Source: Endocalyx cinctus (Eukaryota > Ascomycota > Sordariomycetes > Amphisphaeriales > Apiosporaceae). Taken from it: a stretch of 64,000 nt of DNA. The position numbers and the translations under genes are program-made. Numbering within the stretch: the stretch's first letter is position 1; the number at the start of each line of letters is the position of its first letter. The stretch spans positions 1,116,001 through 1,180,000 of the forward strand of contig BCKC01000002.1 of assembly GCA_001600455.1 (NCBI GenBank), given 5' to 3'. Positions 48,191-61,035 of this stretch are shown piece after piece. Below the pieces are notes generated by a model, which worked only from the letters and a program-made list of their open reading frames with translations, ran no database searches and was not told the origin of the DNA.

Positions 48191-48601
48191 AGGGGATTAC
48201 GAGAGAGTTTGATTAAAAAAAAAAAAAAGATTAATAGGGGATTAAAAAAAAAGGCCTATTTGGGTAGGTGTGTAGGCGAATAGTGAGAGAGTGGGAGCGG
48301 GAGATTTAATGATTTAGAACGGGGATGAAATCATACAAGACCAGTTTAAGGAAATGCATCTGTCAACGGCTTCTGAAAGCTTGCATTACTGTTGGATTTA
48401 TTCTTTTTTCTTTTTTTAAATGATACCATACATCGCTTAGACGATATACCATAAAGTCGATAGGGTCACACCCCTGAGACAGTAACGGAGAGATGACCAA
48501 CGCATGCATATAACCCGATTACTGTACAAGTTCATTCATCTATGTTGTGTCCGTCGTTATCATATTTGCAGACCGCTGCCATAAAAAAATAGACGTTAGA
48601 C
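48191..48601. other. Convergent 3' flanks, CHY and proteasome genes
   Basis: 411 bp between two converging genes, with an A13-type tract near 48215-48230. No gene is seen. Confidence 0.5.
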
Positions 48602-49708
48602 CTATTCGCTACCACCCTCGCGCTCCCTCGAAAGGATCGTTGCGCTTCCCGTTCCCGGTGTCCGGCCGGTCTTCTTCTTAGCGGCCTCTTCTTGCTTCTC
48701 CTGCTCGATGTTCTTTACGTAGTTCTCGATATCTTCCACCGGCAGCATCTCGATGGTCTTACCCGGAGCCATGATAGCGATCTCGATGTTCTTCGCCCCC
48801 GTCTGTACAACCTCTAGCAGGGACTTTATCGCTAATCGGATGGTGCCCTCCCGGTCCATATCATCCTTGTAGTTGCGCTCTAGAAATTCTCGGACCGTCT
48901 TACTAGACCTACCGATGGCGTTCGCTTTCCTGTAGCGTCAAAATATCAGTATATAATACCCCCCCAGTTTACTACCGTTTACGTGTTTTTTTTTTTTTTT
49001 CCAAGTGACTCGACGTACCAGGCAGAGTAGATACCGCTAGGCTCGGTCTGGTAGAGTCTCGGCACGACGCTGTTCTTGTCGAACCCGACGACCATGGTGC
49101 TGATGCCGAAGGGCCGGACGCCACCGCTCTGCGTGTACCGCTGCTGCACGCCGGCGACGTACTTTGTGATGTACTCGATCGTGACGGGGTCCTCGACCGT
49201 GAGGCGATGCGACTGGGCCTCGACGCGGGCCTTGTCGACTAGGATCCGGGCGTCGGCGTTGAGGCCGGCGAACGCGAGGCAGACGTGCGTGTCGATGAGT
49301 CCGATCTTCGAGGGCGTGATACGCGTATCCTGCAGCTTCATCGCCGACCGCTTCTCGCACCCGAGAACTACGATGTCCTTTCCTTTTACGCCGACCGCGC
49401 AGGTTCCTGTTATACGTGTGCGTGCACCCGCAGTCAGCTTTCACAGGATCCTATAGTTTTTATCATTTCAGACGAAAACGAGGGCCTCGTACCTCTCTTG
49501 ACCGCTTCACCGGCATATTCGACTTGGAAGACGTGTCCATCCGGACTATAGAATTGTTAAAAAGAATCTGATTTTATTGTATCGATTGCGTAGAAGACAA
49601 ACCTGAAGACTATAAATTAGGTGGATGCGTTAGCTAAGCTCTTAGAACATATACGATACGAATGGGGTAGAACTAACCGGAAAGTGCTCGATCATAACCT
49701 GACGCCAT
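48602..49708 (-). CDS. PRE6: 20S proteasome subunit alpha-4
   Basis: Outer-ring alpha subunit of the 20S core particle (PSMA7 in animals). Five exons (49678-49708, 49603-49609, 49493-49545, 49019-49406, 48602-48929) give 268 residues. The second exon is only 7 nt; without it the frame is lost and the conserved start [19 protein letters not shown] cannot be made. The alpha-subunit N-terminal signature, [39 protein letters not shown] and [13 protein letters not shown] are all present. [18 protein letters not shown] bridges the last intron. The C-terminus is a charged KEKEE-like tail, here [15 protein letters not shown]. The identity with alpha-4 is strong along the full length. Confidence 0.95.
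49603..49609 (-). other. 7-nt micro-exon of proteasome alpha-4
   Basis: Read on the minus strand, TCTTCAG lies between an ATAG acceptor and a GTTTGT donor. It supplies part of the Val, the Phe and part of the Ser of VFSPDG. The flanking introns are 68 and 57 nt. Confidence 0.88.
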
Positions 49709-50216
49709 TATTACGATAATTTATTGAAAATTGGAAAAATCTAGAGGTTCTGTATGCTATGGTTATTTTTTGCGGTCTGGTGAAGGATCAAGTTTGAAGG
49801 TTGGTAAATGGATGCAGGCGTCTGTCTCTCTGGTTTACCGTTTACGCTAGGATCTACTCAGTACAAGGCTACCATAAGTTACGAAGCTCAGTAGCTGAGC
49901 TGAGCTTCAGCCACAAAAAAAACACCGCCACTTCTTTTTATCTAAGTTATCGCATTTCTTTCGAGGTTTTATGAATAACCCCTTCAAATAAATAAAACGT
50001 GTATAGTCTATTAAAAGTGGCTCCTATATCGCCAGGATTTATAGGATATTACTGTACAGTGTACATAGCGAAAGACGAAGGCATATAACAAGAAATCATA
50101 CAGCCCCACCAGGAGGTCTGCTCATAATCATGATCGTCATCACCACTCTCACCATCACCACCATCACACCATCTCCACTATCATCACCATTATCACCGCA
50201 TATCTCCTCCTCAGCT
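49709..50216. other. Intergenic with CAC/ATC-rich tract
   Basis: 508 bp between two leftward genes. Bases about 50125-50205 are a degenerate microsatellite of ATCACC/CACCAT units in the 3' flank of the zinc-cluster gene. It holds the proteasome gene promoter. Confidence 0.55.
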
Positions 50217-51881
50217 TCACCCAAACCGTTGAATTTCTGTCCACTTCTTATTCCCTAACCAAGCGCCTACTTGCCGCTTCCTTTCCTCTAACCTTTCAAG
50301 AGTGCCAGCGCACCAGAAACCCTCGGCCTCCCCCCTGCCGAACGGTCTCAGGCTGTGGTAAAACTGAGTGACAATCCACAGAGGCGCAAACAAAAGGTCT
50401 ATCTGACCGTTCATATTAATGGCGTAGTCGTAGCTGCAACACACATTTGCCGCCAACTTATTGATCTCGCTCGGGTGATATTTCTGCGTGTCGAAGCCGG
50501 CGGGGATGTCGGATGACCTTTCACCTCCGGGCTGCATGATAGTCTGGAGCAGCGTGTAGATGCACTGGTGAAAGCTCACGAGGACTGCCCAATATAACAC
50601 GTGGGTGCTGCAGACGAGTGGCGACTGGAATACGAAGGCGTTGGAGAATGGCACTTGGCCACCCCCCGCCCTCGTACCTTCGTCCTTCACCCAATATAGG
50701 TCACCGGACTGTGACGTATCCCGCACGAACTGTTGCATCATCTCCAGCCAGATGGCGAATTGTCTTTCGATGTTGATACAGTCGTTCAAGAGGCTCTTCG
50801 CCTTGAACCGGCGGTCGGCGTCGCTTTCCATCTGAGCCATGCGGTCTACTTCCGAATATATAGACGGTAAAAGGACAACGATGTCGAGAAGGTCGTCGAA
50901 CGGCGTTCTTGGCTGATGTTCCCACGGGACGATGGTCCACTCCGGGGAACAGAGAAACGTTGGTTGTCTATTGAGCAATGCTGCCCAGATCTAATTTTTG
51001 AGTTAGCGTCGAAGCTTGCTTAGTAACGTAGTCCACTACCTAGGTACACTTACGGCGCTGGGCCGATACACTCGAGCAAAGAAGTGATGCGAAGGGAACG
51101 CTTGATATGCTGCGGGTCCTTCTTCTTGGATCGCATCCGCCACCGAGGCCTTACCCCTCTGTGACGGGTCGTTTCTATACGCAGCCGAAGCATTTTGCTA
51201 AGATGGTCAGCTAATGGGCATGAAGAAATTTATGTCCATGATTTCACTTACGTCATACAAGAAAAGGCATAATCCTTCGGGACCCGAACCACCAGCCTGG
51301 CCTTCATTTTGATTCAAGCTGACTAGACAATGGGATTGCAAACTAAAGGCCTCTCGTTCTTCAAAGGTGGGTGATACCTCGAGTGCACGAGAATCTGACA
51401 ACGAGAGGGAGATCTCTCTATTCCCCGACGGGCTACCTATATTCGACATGGCAGTATCGAGGTCGATCTGGTAAGCTATGAAACGAGTCCAATACGACCC
51501 GCTCTCGTCGGACAAAAGGTGCATCTCATTCCATGCCGGTAGCTTAGGTTCGGCCGCAACGAGATTTAACGCGGAGCTTTCTCCCCCCTCTTGGTTCCTC
51601 TTGGAACCCGAAAGGCTGCGGGGTGGATGCGAGGCACATCTCCCTTTGTCGTCTGGTGTGCCGACGATGAAGACCGTCTCGCGCTCGTACCCGCCACATT
51701 GACGGCCGTAATCCGTACACTTCTTGCAGAATGGCCTGGTATTATCGCACTTCACCCTTCGACTACGGCATGTGTTGCAGCCTGGTAAGCTTCCGTCAGT
51801 CCCTCCTCATACCATATCAAGTTCATACGACGATCTTCTTGGGAGGTACTCACCTTTATACTTTCCGGCAACGCCAACCAT
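50217..51881 (-). CDS. Zn2Cys6 transcription factor
   Basis: Fungal zinc-cluster regulator. Four exons (51854-51881, 51252-51781, 51054-51197, 50217-50990) give 491 residues. The binuclear cluster CNTCRSRRVKCDNTRPFCKK (with two more Cys following, in TDYGRQC) starts at about residue 11 and its first residues straddle intron 1. The C-terminal half has the fungal-specific regulatory-domain character seen in many short zinc-cluster proteins (aromatic- and Leu-rich helices, DDLLDIVVLLPSIYSEVDR). It is far from the metabolic cluster (about 34 kb), so control of that cluster is not suggested. Targets are unknown; neighbouring genes are housekeeping. Confidence 0.88.
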
Positions 51882-54800
51882 CTTGAAGGTCGTAGTGTAC
51901 GTTCGGCGAAGAGCAGGTTTGCGGTTGATGGGTTGAGTATGTGACGACGTTATGTACTCGACAATACTTTATGTATTCTGAGAACGCGTACGACTAGTGT
52001 ATGAACCCACGGACCGGGAGACTAACTATCTTGAGAATGACAGAGTGGATGAGGAAGGATGGCGCCGCCGATCCAAGTGCATGGGTTAGTATACGGAGGT
52101 TTGATGCAAGGATGGATATCTGGAGCCATGGGAGAGGAGCCTCATATCATATATACTTGGCCATGATATGAGAAAGTCGGGGAAGCCTATACACTCAATA
52201 TCAGACGGCGTTAATGAGTCACGGTTACAGTCGTCGATACCGATGTCATCAATAATACGAAGGGATATGTATAGCAATGCTGAATCATATCTCATCCTCA
52301 GAGCGAACCGGATTCATTCGTCGTGGAAATTTACCAATGGCTTTACTTTTGATCCCAACAGTGCCTGGAATTTCCGGTAAAACGATATCGTACGGTCGGT
52401 GTCGATCTCGCTATCCGAAAGAAATAGAAGAAAGAAAGAAGCGTGGCCTCAGGAGGTTAAACAGCCTCGGGCCGGGTACTATAATAAAATGCATTACGAT
52501 AATTCTTTTTTTACCTCTTTTTAGTTATCAAGCATCTCAAGCTAAAAGCACGCTTAGAGAAGAGACTGGAAAGATTCGCTATGAAGTCATGAGCATTTCT
52601 AAGTACGCATATATCTAATCGTCCCGATTATTATTACCCCCGTAGGGCTGATGGCAGGGATGATTGCTAAAGGGTAGACGAGCTAGAGTAGTTCCTACAT
52701 GCTGATTCGACAATTGAATTTCACAGCCCGGCTCATTAAATTCGTATCGTCACAAAATGGAGCCTCAATACGAACGCGGGTCATTTTTTTTTCTTTCTTG
52801 TCTGATGGCACCGTTGAAACGATGAAACATTTTTTCAGGGATGTCACCGGGTAACTAACCCATTCTAACTTTTTAACAAACCGTGTTCACCACGCACGTT
52901 TGTCGCGCGTTAAAATAAGAAAAAAGAAAAAAAGGTCAGACCCCATTTCGGAGTGCTATGTAACCTTAGGAAAGCTCAAGCCCCCCTGGACCTATACTCT
53001 ATTCGGATTCTCGACAAGTTCCACAGCGATTGGAAGCCGACCGGGGTATTGGTAAACCAAGGTGCCATTTCGGGTAACCTACGACAGCTCCTCGTAATGC
53101 AATAGGTTCAATGCTTAACCACCCCCAAACTATCTAAAAATATGCATTCGTGGACGGTGGATTAGGAAGCTTTTTGTATTGTTCCTGAACGGTGGTTCTA
53201 ACATCGTATTCTTTAAATTCTTATTATTCTCCTTCTTCTTTTCGTTCCCCCTTAAAATGGTCACATAAGAAGCCGGGTAAAACTTCCGGAAGGGAAAGTT
53301 CTCTAGGTTAAACGACAACGTTGAAAAAAGTCCTATTCGTTTCCTTCATCAAAAGATCCGAACCATCCCTCCCCCTATTTTGATAAATAAATGTAAACCG
53401 ATTAATTCGTCATTCGGCTTTTCTCTTGGTTTTTTTTTTTTTTCAACGCCCCGATCTTCGTCGCGTAAGCAGAAAAGACAAAAGATGGCCGGTTCTTGTC
53501 GCGTAGCGTAAGCAGACATAATATCATATATCAATAATGACTAATACCTACCGGATCGAGTTGAATGCAATGGCGGAGTTGACGATAATGCGCGCCTCGT
53601 GATCTCCCAACGCCACATTTTGTGTAACCATGGACATGTTTTCAAAGCAATCATTCTTGGGGTGCTGATTTATTACGAGAAAGATGAAGTTGAAAGATGG
53701 TTGATATTGACAAGGTTTAAGTTGATTTTTTATCGGCGATCCAGTTCTGTGTAACGTATACATATCTGTATTATATACCGTCATACCATGAATTCTTACC
53801 CAATATATGATGTATACTAGTAGAGAATAGGAAGATCTCCCGGCTTTTTTTTTCCTTCTTCTTTTATTTTAGTTATTATATATCAAGTTGACAAGTATTG
53901 TTTCTATTAAAAGAGTAACCCTTTTTTTTTTTTTTTTACGATTTATCCAAGCGCGTTTCGTTTCAGCATCTCTTACTGTAAAGAAAAAGAAGATATGAAG
54001 CTCTCGTGACAAATTTATCGCGTAATCGGTTATTAACCTAATCTTAAATTTTGACATCCATCCACCCAAAAAAAGAATCCCAATACGATGGAAACTCTGA
54101 TCTCATTTTCAATTACGGGATTACGACATATCTTAGATTCTTTTTTTCTTTTCTTTCTTTGCGGCCAGGCATGACGTCCGTCAGCTTACTTTTCCAACTT
54201 TGAGATGCCATGGAGGCTTCTTTTTCAAAGGAACGTACTCCATACACGTGTAGAAACAGAAGGATCCATTACACATGTCAATAACGTAAGCAGCCTATTT
54301 GGCGGAGCTACCATCGTGCATCAAGCAAAATCATACTCAGCACGTATTATACTATATACTGCATCTTATAATCAATAAATAATGAAGGAAAAAAAGAAAA
54401 ACAAGGAATCGCATGATTGTACGGATTATAAGCGTATCATCCTTCATTAGTAGAGAGAAGACGGGAGAGGAAAAAGAATAGAATGTACCTATTATCTTGT
54501 CCCCATTATCACGACATTGATTTCTCTTCACCGAGCCTTAATTCGAAAAGTATTGTTAAGCCAACCGTTATTGAAGAGAACTGAACCAAAAAGTCCAGAA
54601 AAGTCCCGTACAGAAAATTAAACATAATGCTGGTAAGTGGATACATTTGTTTCTTTCCCTCGGCCTACGGTGTATACGCCTATCCTATTACAAACCTAAC
54701 CCCTTACCTTTAACAGTTCGCCCGCTCCCGAAGCGCGAAGCGCGGTGGGTCGGGGAATGAGGAAGTTTCTTTGACATGGTTGTGGTTTTATGTCATTTCA

Positions 54801-57042
54801 CCTCCCTCTTCGTCGTTCGCATGGGAAGGGGGTTCGCGCTTAACAAAAAGAAAGACAAAAATCTCAAGCCAAGCCTCGAAGCTTGTGGGGAAAGGGGGAA
54901 GGTAAGAAAAAAAAAGAGCCAAGACGGGCTTTTGTTTTTGCTTAAAAAAAAAAAAAAAACTAATTATTAATGCGATAAAATCACGATGGGATGAGATGAT
55001 GAATACGAGTTTTTGACATGGGGATCCATCCAATTCCCCCCCTCCCATATCCCACCCAAAAGGTAACGAAGCTATATGATAGCTTTAATAGCTATCACGA
55101 CCAATAATAACGACGTATTCGAATTAATCGTCATTTAGGTGTATGTTTTTTAAATGGTAACTCCTCGGCTTCGAGAACTCAAACTCCATACGGTTTAATG
55201 GAGTTAAGGGGATAATCTCTAGTCTGTAGCCTCTCGTTGACTCCTGTCGAATCGTCGGAGCTTACGTGTAAGTAGGATCAAGGGGTAAATAACATCATTC
55301 ATTGCGTCGGCGTTCAAGTATGGAGATTTTTAAGGAGAATGGAAGTTGTGCGGAGTATGCATACGTCTCTTGAATACAAGTAGCTCGAGCTCTTATCCAG
55401 AACTGCATGCATGCTCCGGGGTCGATGAATGACATATGCTACTTACTATTCCCTAACCCCATCAGACCTATATTAGAGAACGTTGATATGCGTAGAAAAC
55501 CAAACGTTACACTCGATAAAAAATCCACTTCGCCGACGAGGATACAGGTTTCGGGAGTTGATGTGGGTCTTCTTTATTTTCCTCTCCACTCCTCTCCGTC
55601 TATATGGGCTATGCAGGAAACATTGACTAGAAAAAAAACATATCCACTCTCGATGCCGCTTTTCTTTTTTTATTTCCTTCATCGTTGAACGGGGAGGAGT
55701 ATGTTTTTTCTTTAATCTTCAGGTCTTTGTCGGGACTCGGTGCGACAATCGAATAAAATCCTACCCTACCCCCTTGGCGTCCGTCCGTTGTCATTTCCCC
55801 CCCAGTTCCCACTTTAGCTTTCCCGAAAATCCTAGGCAAGGTTGAAATCAGTCTGCCTCGCGAAACCCTATTCGTAGTGGACATATGGATATGTGTAGTT
55901 AGATTGGGTAGCAAGCGTGGGCCATGTCGTCGTGCGGCGTAGTGTATATATAAGATCAGATTTTTTTCTCGCCTTTTTTTTTTTTTTTTGCGGGGGGTAG
56001 AGAGGATTTAGTACCGTGTCGATGCTTAAATGGCTAACTACTAGACGGCGCCGACATGGTTGGCAATTTAAACCGGGCGAGATCCCAGATCCATTTGTAC
56101 TTTTTGAATTACGTGAGACAGACTGTCAGATCTACCTCCCACGCATATATATCATATATGAGGTTTTGCTTAGGTTTCATATGGATTGTGGCTGGTCGTG
56201 ATGCCTTCAAACCTCATGTCATCAATAATATGCGTGTGAGAAAAAAAAATGGCAAGGCCAAAAAGAGTTTCTTTTTTCTTTCGTGTAGTCACTCTCTCAT
56301 GTAAGTCAGATTCTAACGTGATCGATATCAAGCACTCCTCTTCGCAGTGCCGCAACTGCCTTGATGTGTTGAGCTGTTGTGTCACGAACACGTATTTTAT
56401 TCCGTAGTCGGACGAGGACCGAGTCACCACGTTAACGAAGAACTTGGTTGCTTTGCATCATAGCCTCTTTGGCTCGCAGTTCGGGAGAGCACCGCATGGC
56501 TAGAATATGCATTCAATTGACTCGGTCAATAATAATAGTAACAACAATAAGAAGAGAAAAAGGGGATCACGAGAGAACAGGGTGGAAACGATGCCGTTGG
56601 AAGGATTTGCGTATATCGGCTCATACTTCGGCCTCGAAAACGTGCATCTCGGGTTCATGTAGAAACAAACACAGCCCATTAAGTTAGAAAGACATAGTTG
56701 ATGTTATACTTTGAATACTTCTCTCTAATGGGTTCACATAATAATTGAAAGTTGCGTAGATTGAATGGGAGACTATGATGGACTTTTCCACCCTACCCTA
56801 CCCTCACCGCAAGATCACAGCAGGCCATGATGCTGAATGTACAATGCCCCGATTTATCCAATGGGATTAAAAAGTTACAAGCACAAAGAACCAGAATTGA
56901 CAAAATGAATGTGTATATTATACCCTCATCACTACGTATACGCTATCAACTCCCGCCAAATTTTACCCGAGCTCGCTCATTAATTGAACATTGTAAACGC
57001 CACCGTTTCTGTATCTCATATCTATTCTATCCCGTAACATGT
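51882..57042. other. 5.2 kb gene-poor region
   Basis: Between the zinc-cluster gene and the CorA-type gene, both leftward. Many A/T homopolymers are present (for example 53430-53442, 53922-53937, 54943-54958). One candidate spliced small gene (54627-54905) is listed. Frames at 55407-55688 and 55627-55914 overlap on opposite strands and neither is convincing. Confidence 0.5.
54627..54905 (+). CDS. Candidate spliced small ORF
   Basis: ATGCTG is followed by a canonical GTAAGT donor. The intron (54633-54716) has a CTAAC branch-type word and ends TTTAACAG. The next exon, starting at 54717, begins with an unusually GC-rich patch (TTCGCCCGCTCCCGAAGCGC), then reads on to a stop at 54903-54905, giving 64 residues. 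A second donor-like GTAAGA overlaps this stop, so another exon may exist. The product begins MLFARSRSAKRGG and is basic; it matches nothing I know. The splice signals are good, but the coding evidence is limited. Confidence 0.3.
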
Positions 57043-58973
57043 CTATATGTATCTTAACTTCCGAGCTAGAATAAAGGCAACTAACACGAAAAAGGCCAAG
57101 AAGCCGACGATTCCGAAAAAGGCATTGAGGTTATCAACATTCATGAACGGTACCTCAACGTTCATACCGAATAAACCCGTGATGATATTTAATGGGACGA
57201 TAACGGTAGCAATGAAAGTAATCTTGGTGAGACCGGCATTCGTTTCGGTCCCTTGCATGATGCTGTCGATCGTGAGTTGAGCGAGGTAATTGCTGTGAGC
57301 TCGAGACAAGATCTTCTCGAAATGCGTAAGGTTGGTCATCATGGTTACAACGTGATCCTGAATGTCGCCGAGGTACATGCCAATGTCCATCCGCGGCGTG
57401 ACCTTGTAATTCTCGTTACAGCGCTTGGTGAAGCCCTTCAAGACGTCAGCCTTGCCGCCGAGGACTCGCATAAGACCTAAAGTATTCTTGCGAACACCGC
57501 CAAGCTTGCGCAAAAACATGTGCATATCATCAGTACGAGCGACAAAGACGGAGTCTTCAATGCCCTCCGTTAGAAGCTCAATCCGCTGGATCGCTGGAGC
57601 AAACGAATCAACGATGTTGTCTCTGGAGATTAAAGTTAGCTGGAGTTTGGTACAAAGTAACAAGAGGTTAGGGAAGGAGGGGTTAGAACTAACATTAACG
57701 CATAGCAGATCCAGTCACTACTCAGGGAGACGTATTCCTTCAGACTAGAGATCCTCCTCCGAACTTGGGCGGCATGTCTGTTTGGTTGATAACTAAAGCT
57801 AAGAGTCCCCTCCCGAAACACGACGACATATATGTTGAAGGGCTCGTAATCAGGGCCGTCTTCATCCTGTACAACATTGAAAGATCGGAATGAAGCGAAG
57901 TAGTACGACGGGAAAATCTCAATCTTTTCGCGAGCCTCTTGGGTAGTGATATCTTCGATGGTCAAGGGATGAACACCAAAAGCTTTACACAAAGCCCGAA
58001 CCTCTTCTTCTCTAGGGTTGATGACATTCAGCCACCAGACCCCGTCAGGTTCATCTCGAGGGAAAGTAAAAAGGCCTCGCACGTCTTCTCCTGGCAAGAC
58101 AAGATCACCAAATTCTGCGGCGTGAATGGTAGATTCCCACGCAGAAGAGAAGAAACTGAAACGGTTAGGATCGCGGCGTTCTTTCTCTTCGGCAACGGCA
58201 TCATCATTCTCGGTAATTTTGACGGGCTTCTCTTTCTCATCCGCATCGGATACGGCGCAAGGAATATCAAGGATGTCTCCGTCTATAGTGACAAGCGGCG
58301 GGGTAGCAGCAGGCGTGGTAGGTCGGAGGTTGGGAAATACGCGACCAGCCTCTTGAGCTGCCAAGTTTTCGCGATGAGCAGCTGATTCCGTCGCGACGAA
58401 CGTCTCTAGGTAATCAAAATCGATATATAATTGATCTTTACGATGCTCATCTTGCATCGGAAAACAGACGTCTTCTTCGGCTGTTTTGTTCGTGGCCAGA
58501 CTGGCTCCATCGTCCGCAGTGAAAGTGACGGGCCTGCTACGTCCAGATCGTTGGCTTTGGCGGCTATCTCTACTGACAGAAGAGTATGTCCGCTGGAGAC
58601 CTTCGCCATCCGAGGTTGACAGGGCACGTTCGCGACGACGAGCTTCGGCAAAAGCCTTGACAGAGTTCGGAGGTGAAACAGCTCTCTCGTTGGTCGAAGT
58701 AAAAGTAGGACGGCGGCTATGGGGCGCCTTTGGCGAAATTCCACCGTCATCTTCATCGATAATAGCCTGTTCAAAATCCCGGACTCTGATATCAGAAGGG
58801 GAATAGGGGATTTCGGGATCCAGGTGCTGACGAGAGCCGTAGAGAGTGTCCACGGTACCACGGCGGGGACGTTCGAGCCTTTGCACAGAGGAATTCTGAT
58901 GGCGATGATCATCTAGCTCCGGGACCGGAGTATCGTAGCCCCTTCCGGCATACCCTTCATCATGGTCCGACAT
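57043..58973 (-). CDS. CorA-family Mg2+ transporter (Alr/Mnr2-like)
   Basis: Divalent-cation channel of the CorA superfamily. In yeast the Alr1/Alr2 members act at the plasma membrane and Mnr2 at the vacuole. Two exons (57694-58973, 57043-57622) give 619 residues. The start is the ATG at 58973 (MSDHDEGY); the frame is open upstream only through a non-ATG codon. The first ~260 residues are disordered and Ser/Arg-rich. The CorA cytosolic domain follows (VWWLNVINPREEEVRALCKA, GVHPLTIEDI). Two closing membrane helices flank the signature GLFGMNVEVPF, where GMN is the selectivity motif. The intron joins YAL to IDNIVDSFAPAI. The long N-terminus fits the fungal Alr/Mnr2 branch; which membrane it serves is not readable. 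Confidence 0.92.
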
Positions 58974-61035
58974 ATTGGCAAGCAATGATCTTCTGCTTTC
59001 TATTTATGCCGATACTGAACGATCCGAGATGAAGACAAGTTGTTGATGTAAGGCACAACAACGATGCAATCGTAAAATAGATGGAGACTAAGGACAGATT
59101 GAGGAGAGCCTTCCACGATCTGATTATGGAAAGGCGCGCATAGTGGGTGATAAATCTAGGGAGTCTGCATTCGCGATCCGCAGCAGGCGTGAGCAGCACG
59201 CCGACTGCAAAGAGAAGCTTGGAAGCTGAACACCCAGCTGAGGCGGGATATAAGTGGAATATATCCAAATATTCGAGGTTACGGAAATTCGGTGAGCGGT
59301 AAAATGTGCGGCTTTTTTTTTTTCTGTGTAGGCCAAAATAGCTAGAGGATTTTCAATCCAATTAGGGGGGTTTCTTGTTAACACCGCCAAAGGCCCAGTT
59401 CAGAGGGCCGAGAAGCGGGAAAGAGAAAGTAAACTTGTCGCTGCTGAGGCCCGCCAACTTGGTGGTATTTAGAAGTACTTGCGGTATTTTACCGCGAAGA
59501 AAGCTCGAAGCTAGTAAGATGTGTGATACAAAGTGAGCAATTAATGTTGCCCTTAGATTATTCCCACTATATCGAGAGACCTTCGGAGTAGTTCGAGATA
59601 GTGCAAAAAAGATGGATCGAGTCGAACACTTCCAGCGAATATAATGAAAATGATCAGAACGGCGTGGCGGAGTATGTCGGCTGCTTATGTTTGCATGTAG
59701 CTAACGGGAAATACTATCTTGACTATATATATATATAAAAGCACAATGGACGTCAATTATATGAGATCTGCGAAACAAAGCAAGAAACATGTGATTGATT
59801 AATTGAAAAGTTTAACGAACCTTGAAGTCTTTCGTAGAAATGAATATTTTTTTTAGATAGAAGAAATACGAAAAGAAACGAGATCTAAATCAAGTTTCAT
59901 TTACTTTATTTATTGGTATGAAAATAAATATACGAAGAGGTATAAAGGTGGAAAGAATTTTCAAGATTGGGGATGTAGAGGAAGGAAAATTATGACGGAG
60001 CAGAGGCGAAAGTGATGGGGTGAAGTTAAGAGTCAGACCTAAAAAAAAAAAAAAAAAAAAAAAAATTTAATATTTTTAATGCATCCCTTTTCTTCAACCC
60101 TTTTTACCCTTTTAAATACCAAGCTAGACTAGAAACAGCACTTTCTTGTCAACATAAACACAATATTTTGATATTGTATGTAGTCAGTCTTACATATTAC
60201 TCTTCGTTGTTTTTTTTTTTTTTAAAGAACTGCGAAAAACAAAGGGGAAATGAGCTGAAGAGATATAATATATTATTCTTTGTTTATTTACTTATTTATC
60301 ATGCAATATACTCAACTTTCAAGGAACTTGTAAATGAACTTATAAATTCTAGCAGCTACCAAAGTTTCTTAATATAAATAAAATACCTGCCAAGTACTAA
60401 ACTAGGTACAGTACTTCTGTACCTAGGTACCTAGGTAGGTAGATAGTTAGGTACTCACCTACAGTATCTTAGGTAGGTACCTAGGTATATAATGTAAGTA
60501 GTACTTAAGTTAAGGAGTAATCTCCCTATTTAGGTACTTACTTAGTGTTAATGATGTACTGTATTCGTGATTGGTTTGAAAATAGCGCTGAAAGTCTTTC
60601 AAGTACCCGATATAGTTAGCTGATAGGAAATGCTTTCTTCCAAGGTCTTACCTGTAACCTGTCTGCTGCCCACCTACGTAGTATGGTAACATAAAATCTA
60701 TCGTGTTCTGTACATAGTAAGTAAGTAGTGTAAGGTTCCTTGTCTGCCAGGCCAGCCTTAGCCTCATCCCTTCTAAATCCATCTTCGACATTTCCGATTG
60801 GCCCAATTATCGCTAACCTGAGCTACACTACAGAAAGGTACCACGTCGCCAATTCGCTTTAAATGAATAATTGGAGGCTGTTGTTGTCATCATAATAGAA
60901 ACCATCTTGCAAACTTCCTATAAACTAATCACGCCATTATTTCTTATTTTTTTTTTTTTTTTTTTTGACTTCGATGCTATTTTCTGAACCTAGAATTAAT
61001 ATTTTTAAGAAAAGTATTGATTTGCAATCGTTATC
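58974..61035. other. 2.1 kb divergent spacer
   Basis: Between the CorA-type gene and SPC1. It contains A25 (60041-60065), T-rich tracts (60210-60225, 60949-60966) and a dense cluster of CCTAGGTACCTAGG-type words at about 60398-60540. No gene is recognised. Confidence 0.55.
60398..60540. repeat. TAGGTACCTA-type palindrome cluster
   Basis: The words ACCTAGGTACCTAGGTAGGT, TAGGTAGGTACCTAGGTA and related forms recur in about 140 bp. The unit is self-complementary, so the cluster reads alike on both strands. Similar words occur near 37730-37800, 38300 and 62500-62600. Confidence 0.7.

Noticed and set aside
55407..55914. Overlapping opposite-strand frames of 93 and 95 codons
   Set aside because: Neither has a domain or splice context, and both are interrupted by homopolymers.
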